Shown piece by piece: positions 41,259-42,395 of a stretch of 42,395 bases of DNA. The DNA lies in assembly GCA_021736645.1 (NCBI GenBank), contig JAIPFM010000051.1, forward strand, positions 66,513 through 108,907. Direction: 5' to 3'. The notes below the pieces were generated by a model. It worked only from the letters and a program-made list of their open reading frames with translations. It did no database searches and was not told where the DNA came from. Within the stretch, counting starts at the first letter, position 1; every line of letters starts with the position of its first letter. This DNA is from Phycisphaerae bacterium. Its GTDB lineage: Bacteria; Planctomycetota; Phycisphaerae; Sedimentisphaerales; Anaerobacaceae. The translations under genes were made by a program, and so were the position numbers.

Positions 41259-42395
41259 CTAGGTCTTTGCCCGGTCCATCATGTCCTTGACTGAGGCATT
41301 GGGACTGAGGATCTCCCGGGCCGAGCCCAGGGTGACTGTGGGGATGGCCCCGTGTTCCAGGTGCAGGTTCATACGCAGCGTCTGGTTGTCATCGCGTCCA
41401 CCCAGATTGGCATAGCCGATCGTGCGGCAGAGGCCGTCAAACAGGAACGCATTGAGATCGCAGCCCCCTGTACGCTCCAGGCCCTCGATCGAATCATGCC
41501 AGCTCTTGAACAGGTGGACCTGACCGAAAGACTGGCCCTGCATGGTGATTTCATTGAGCCCTTCACCGCCCACCACCAGGCCCTGATCCAGGTCGGCCAC
41601 GTGACGGATCAGTGTGTGCATGCCCTCTGTGGATGTGGCGCCCTCCACAAAACAGTTGTGCAGGTTGTGGGAGACCAGGGTGACATCAATGAAAACCGTG
41701 TCCACCGCCAACGCCTGCGTGGCTTGAAGAATGGCACGGCCCAGGATGGAACGCCACATACTCAGGCCCGGATGGACCTTGATCATGACCTTCTTGTCAC
41801 GATTGGCCAGGCGCGTGGCATTGGATTCAGGCACACCCAGGCCCCGTCCCTGGTACCAGCTCCAGCCGCGCAGGTCGTGGTTCTCAATGCCGCGGTATTG
41901 AAAATCACGCACGTACGCATAGGCCGGATGGGACGGGTCCATGTCAATGGCATTGCAGTGCGGCATCATGCGAAAGCCCATGGCCAGGCCCTTTTGAATG
42001 AAGGCCCTGGCCATGTCACTCGGGTCGTACGCAGGATAGTTTTCATCGTACGGGTCGGTGCGCCAGTTGGGAATGTGCAGCAGCACGGTCTTGGGATCCA
42101 GGTTTTTGGCTAGGGCATCGAGGATGTCGTTATTGGTGGGACACCAGCTCACAGCGAAGCGCACGTCGTTGACCCACGCGGCCCTGCGCTGTTGTGCCTG
42201 CTCGAGGTCATAGGCTCGACGCAGCCATTGGCGGTACTGCGCGGCCGGCCCATGCCAGTCGCCTGCAAAGCAGTTGATGCGCCAGGTCAGGCCCCCGGCA
42301 CTGAGGTTGTCGTCGATCGGGCCATAGGCCTGCGTGTCAAAGCCCAGTCGCTGCGTGTCCCGGGTTGTGCCCACATGCAGGGCCTTGTATCTATA
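41259..42395 (-). CDS. DUF6259-like glycoside-hydrolase-type protein, partial (5' end beyond the window)
   Basis: The frame is open to the window edge, giving at least 378 residues of the C-terminal part of a larger protein. The sequence looks like a TIM-barrel carbohydrate enzyme: LTWRINCFAGDWHGPAAQYRQW, VLLHIPNWRTDPYDENYPAY, MGFRMMPHCNAIDMDPSHPAY, VDTVFIDVTLVSHN, GLVVGGEGLNEI. These features resemble DUF6259 (GH-like) proteins; the acidic residues FIDV and GGEGLNE are plausible catalytic candidates. A GTG at 42374 is in frame but probably internal. Its TAG stop comes from the right CTAG copy of the inserted element. Confidence 0.75.
   Translation of the reverse strand, partial: YRYKALHVGTTRDTQRLGFDTQAYGPIDDNLSAGGLTWRINCFAGDWHGPAAQYRQWLRRAYDLEQAQQRRAAWVNDVRFAVSWCPTNNDILDALAKNLDPKTVLLHIPNWRTDPYDENYPAYDPSDMARAFIQKGLAMGFRMMPHCNAIDMDPSHPAYAYVRDFQYRGIENHDLRGWSWYQGRGLGVPESNATRLANRDKKVMIKVHPGLSMWRSILGRAILQATQALAVDTVFIDVTLVSHNLHNCFVEGATSTEGMHTLIRHVADLDQGLVVGGEGLNEITMQGQSFGQVHLFKSWHDSIEGLERTGGCDLNAFLFDGLCRTIGYANLGGRDDNQTLRMNLHLEHGAIPTVTLGSAREILSPNASVKDMMDRAKT

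Noticed and set aside
41352..42113. 253-codon plus-strand frame opposite the DUF6259-like gene
   Set aside because: Antisense shadow of a recognised conserved protein.
1..42395. tRNA, rRNA, CRISPR array or transposase gene
   Set aside because: None could be recognised on either strand; repeats seen are short intergenic blocks and one MITE-like element.

Overview
This 42.4-kb window looks like a chromosomal segment of a planctomycete, most probably of the class Phycisphaerae. The evidence is the gene content: a secreted sulfatase, a HEAT-repeat/DUF1080 fusion, a Tat-exported Gfo/Idh/MocA oxidoreductase, DWPQWR-type PQQ-like propellers, a TIGR02999-type ECF sigma factor beside a large Ser/Thr kinase, and surface proteins combining dockerin-like, LamG and 'YYWRVDEVN' Fn3-like modules. 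The assignment is an inference from family knowledge; no rRNA, tRNA or CRISPR array is visible to confirm it.

Layout. (1) 70-10.0 kb, carbohydrate and peptide catabolism: sulfatase and an S15/CocE hydrolase on the plus strand; then on the minus strand a lactonase, a Tat-exported Gfo/Idh/MocA protein and a HEAT-DUF1080 protein, which could form an extracytoplasmic oxidise-and-cleave pathway for glycosides; then a type I mannose-6-phosphate isomerase. (2) 10.1-14.3 kb, signalling: ECF sigma factor plus receptor-like kinase with TPR and PD40 propeller. (3) 14.3-24.9 kb, an accessory block: two dockerin-bearing secreted proteins, a broken copy of an Fn3-like module, a twin-NTF2 (SnoaL-like) secreted protein, a CotH-kinase/lamin-tail protein, several small unknown genes including a pair of ~65-residue paralogs, three near-identical TTCG-loop terminators and a repeated 26-nt intergenic block. 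(4) 24.8-28.0 kb, a secreted PQQ-like propeller with a degenerate methyltransferase-like head. (5) 28.0-34.3 kb, a tightly packed seven-gene minus-strand operon: an unrecognised putative lipoprotein, two membrane-anchored ModA/WtpA-like binding proteins, a ModB-like permease, a short ModC-like ATPase, a MacB/FtsX-type permease and a LolD-type ATPase. This is the best candidate for an undescribed system. (6) 34.6-41.1 kb: a giant secreted protein with a methyltransferase domain between two propellers, a SagB-type nitroreductase and a DoxX/aldo-keto-reductase-like fusion. (7) 41.1-42.4 kb: a 158-bp MITE-like element inserted exactly in the CTAG that carries both stop codons of two convergent genes, then the 3' part of a DUF6259-like gene that runs off the window.

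Most proteins carry export signals, so the window is dominated by envelope and periplasmic functions. Possible leaderless transcripts are suggested for two minus-strand genes whose ATG lies 6-7 nt after a good -10 box with no Shine-Dalgarno. Family assignments rest on motif recognition by eye; no database search was possible.
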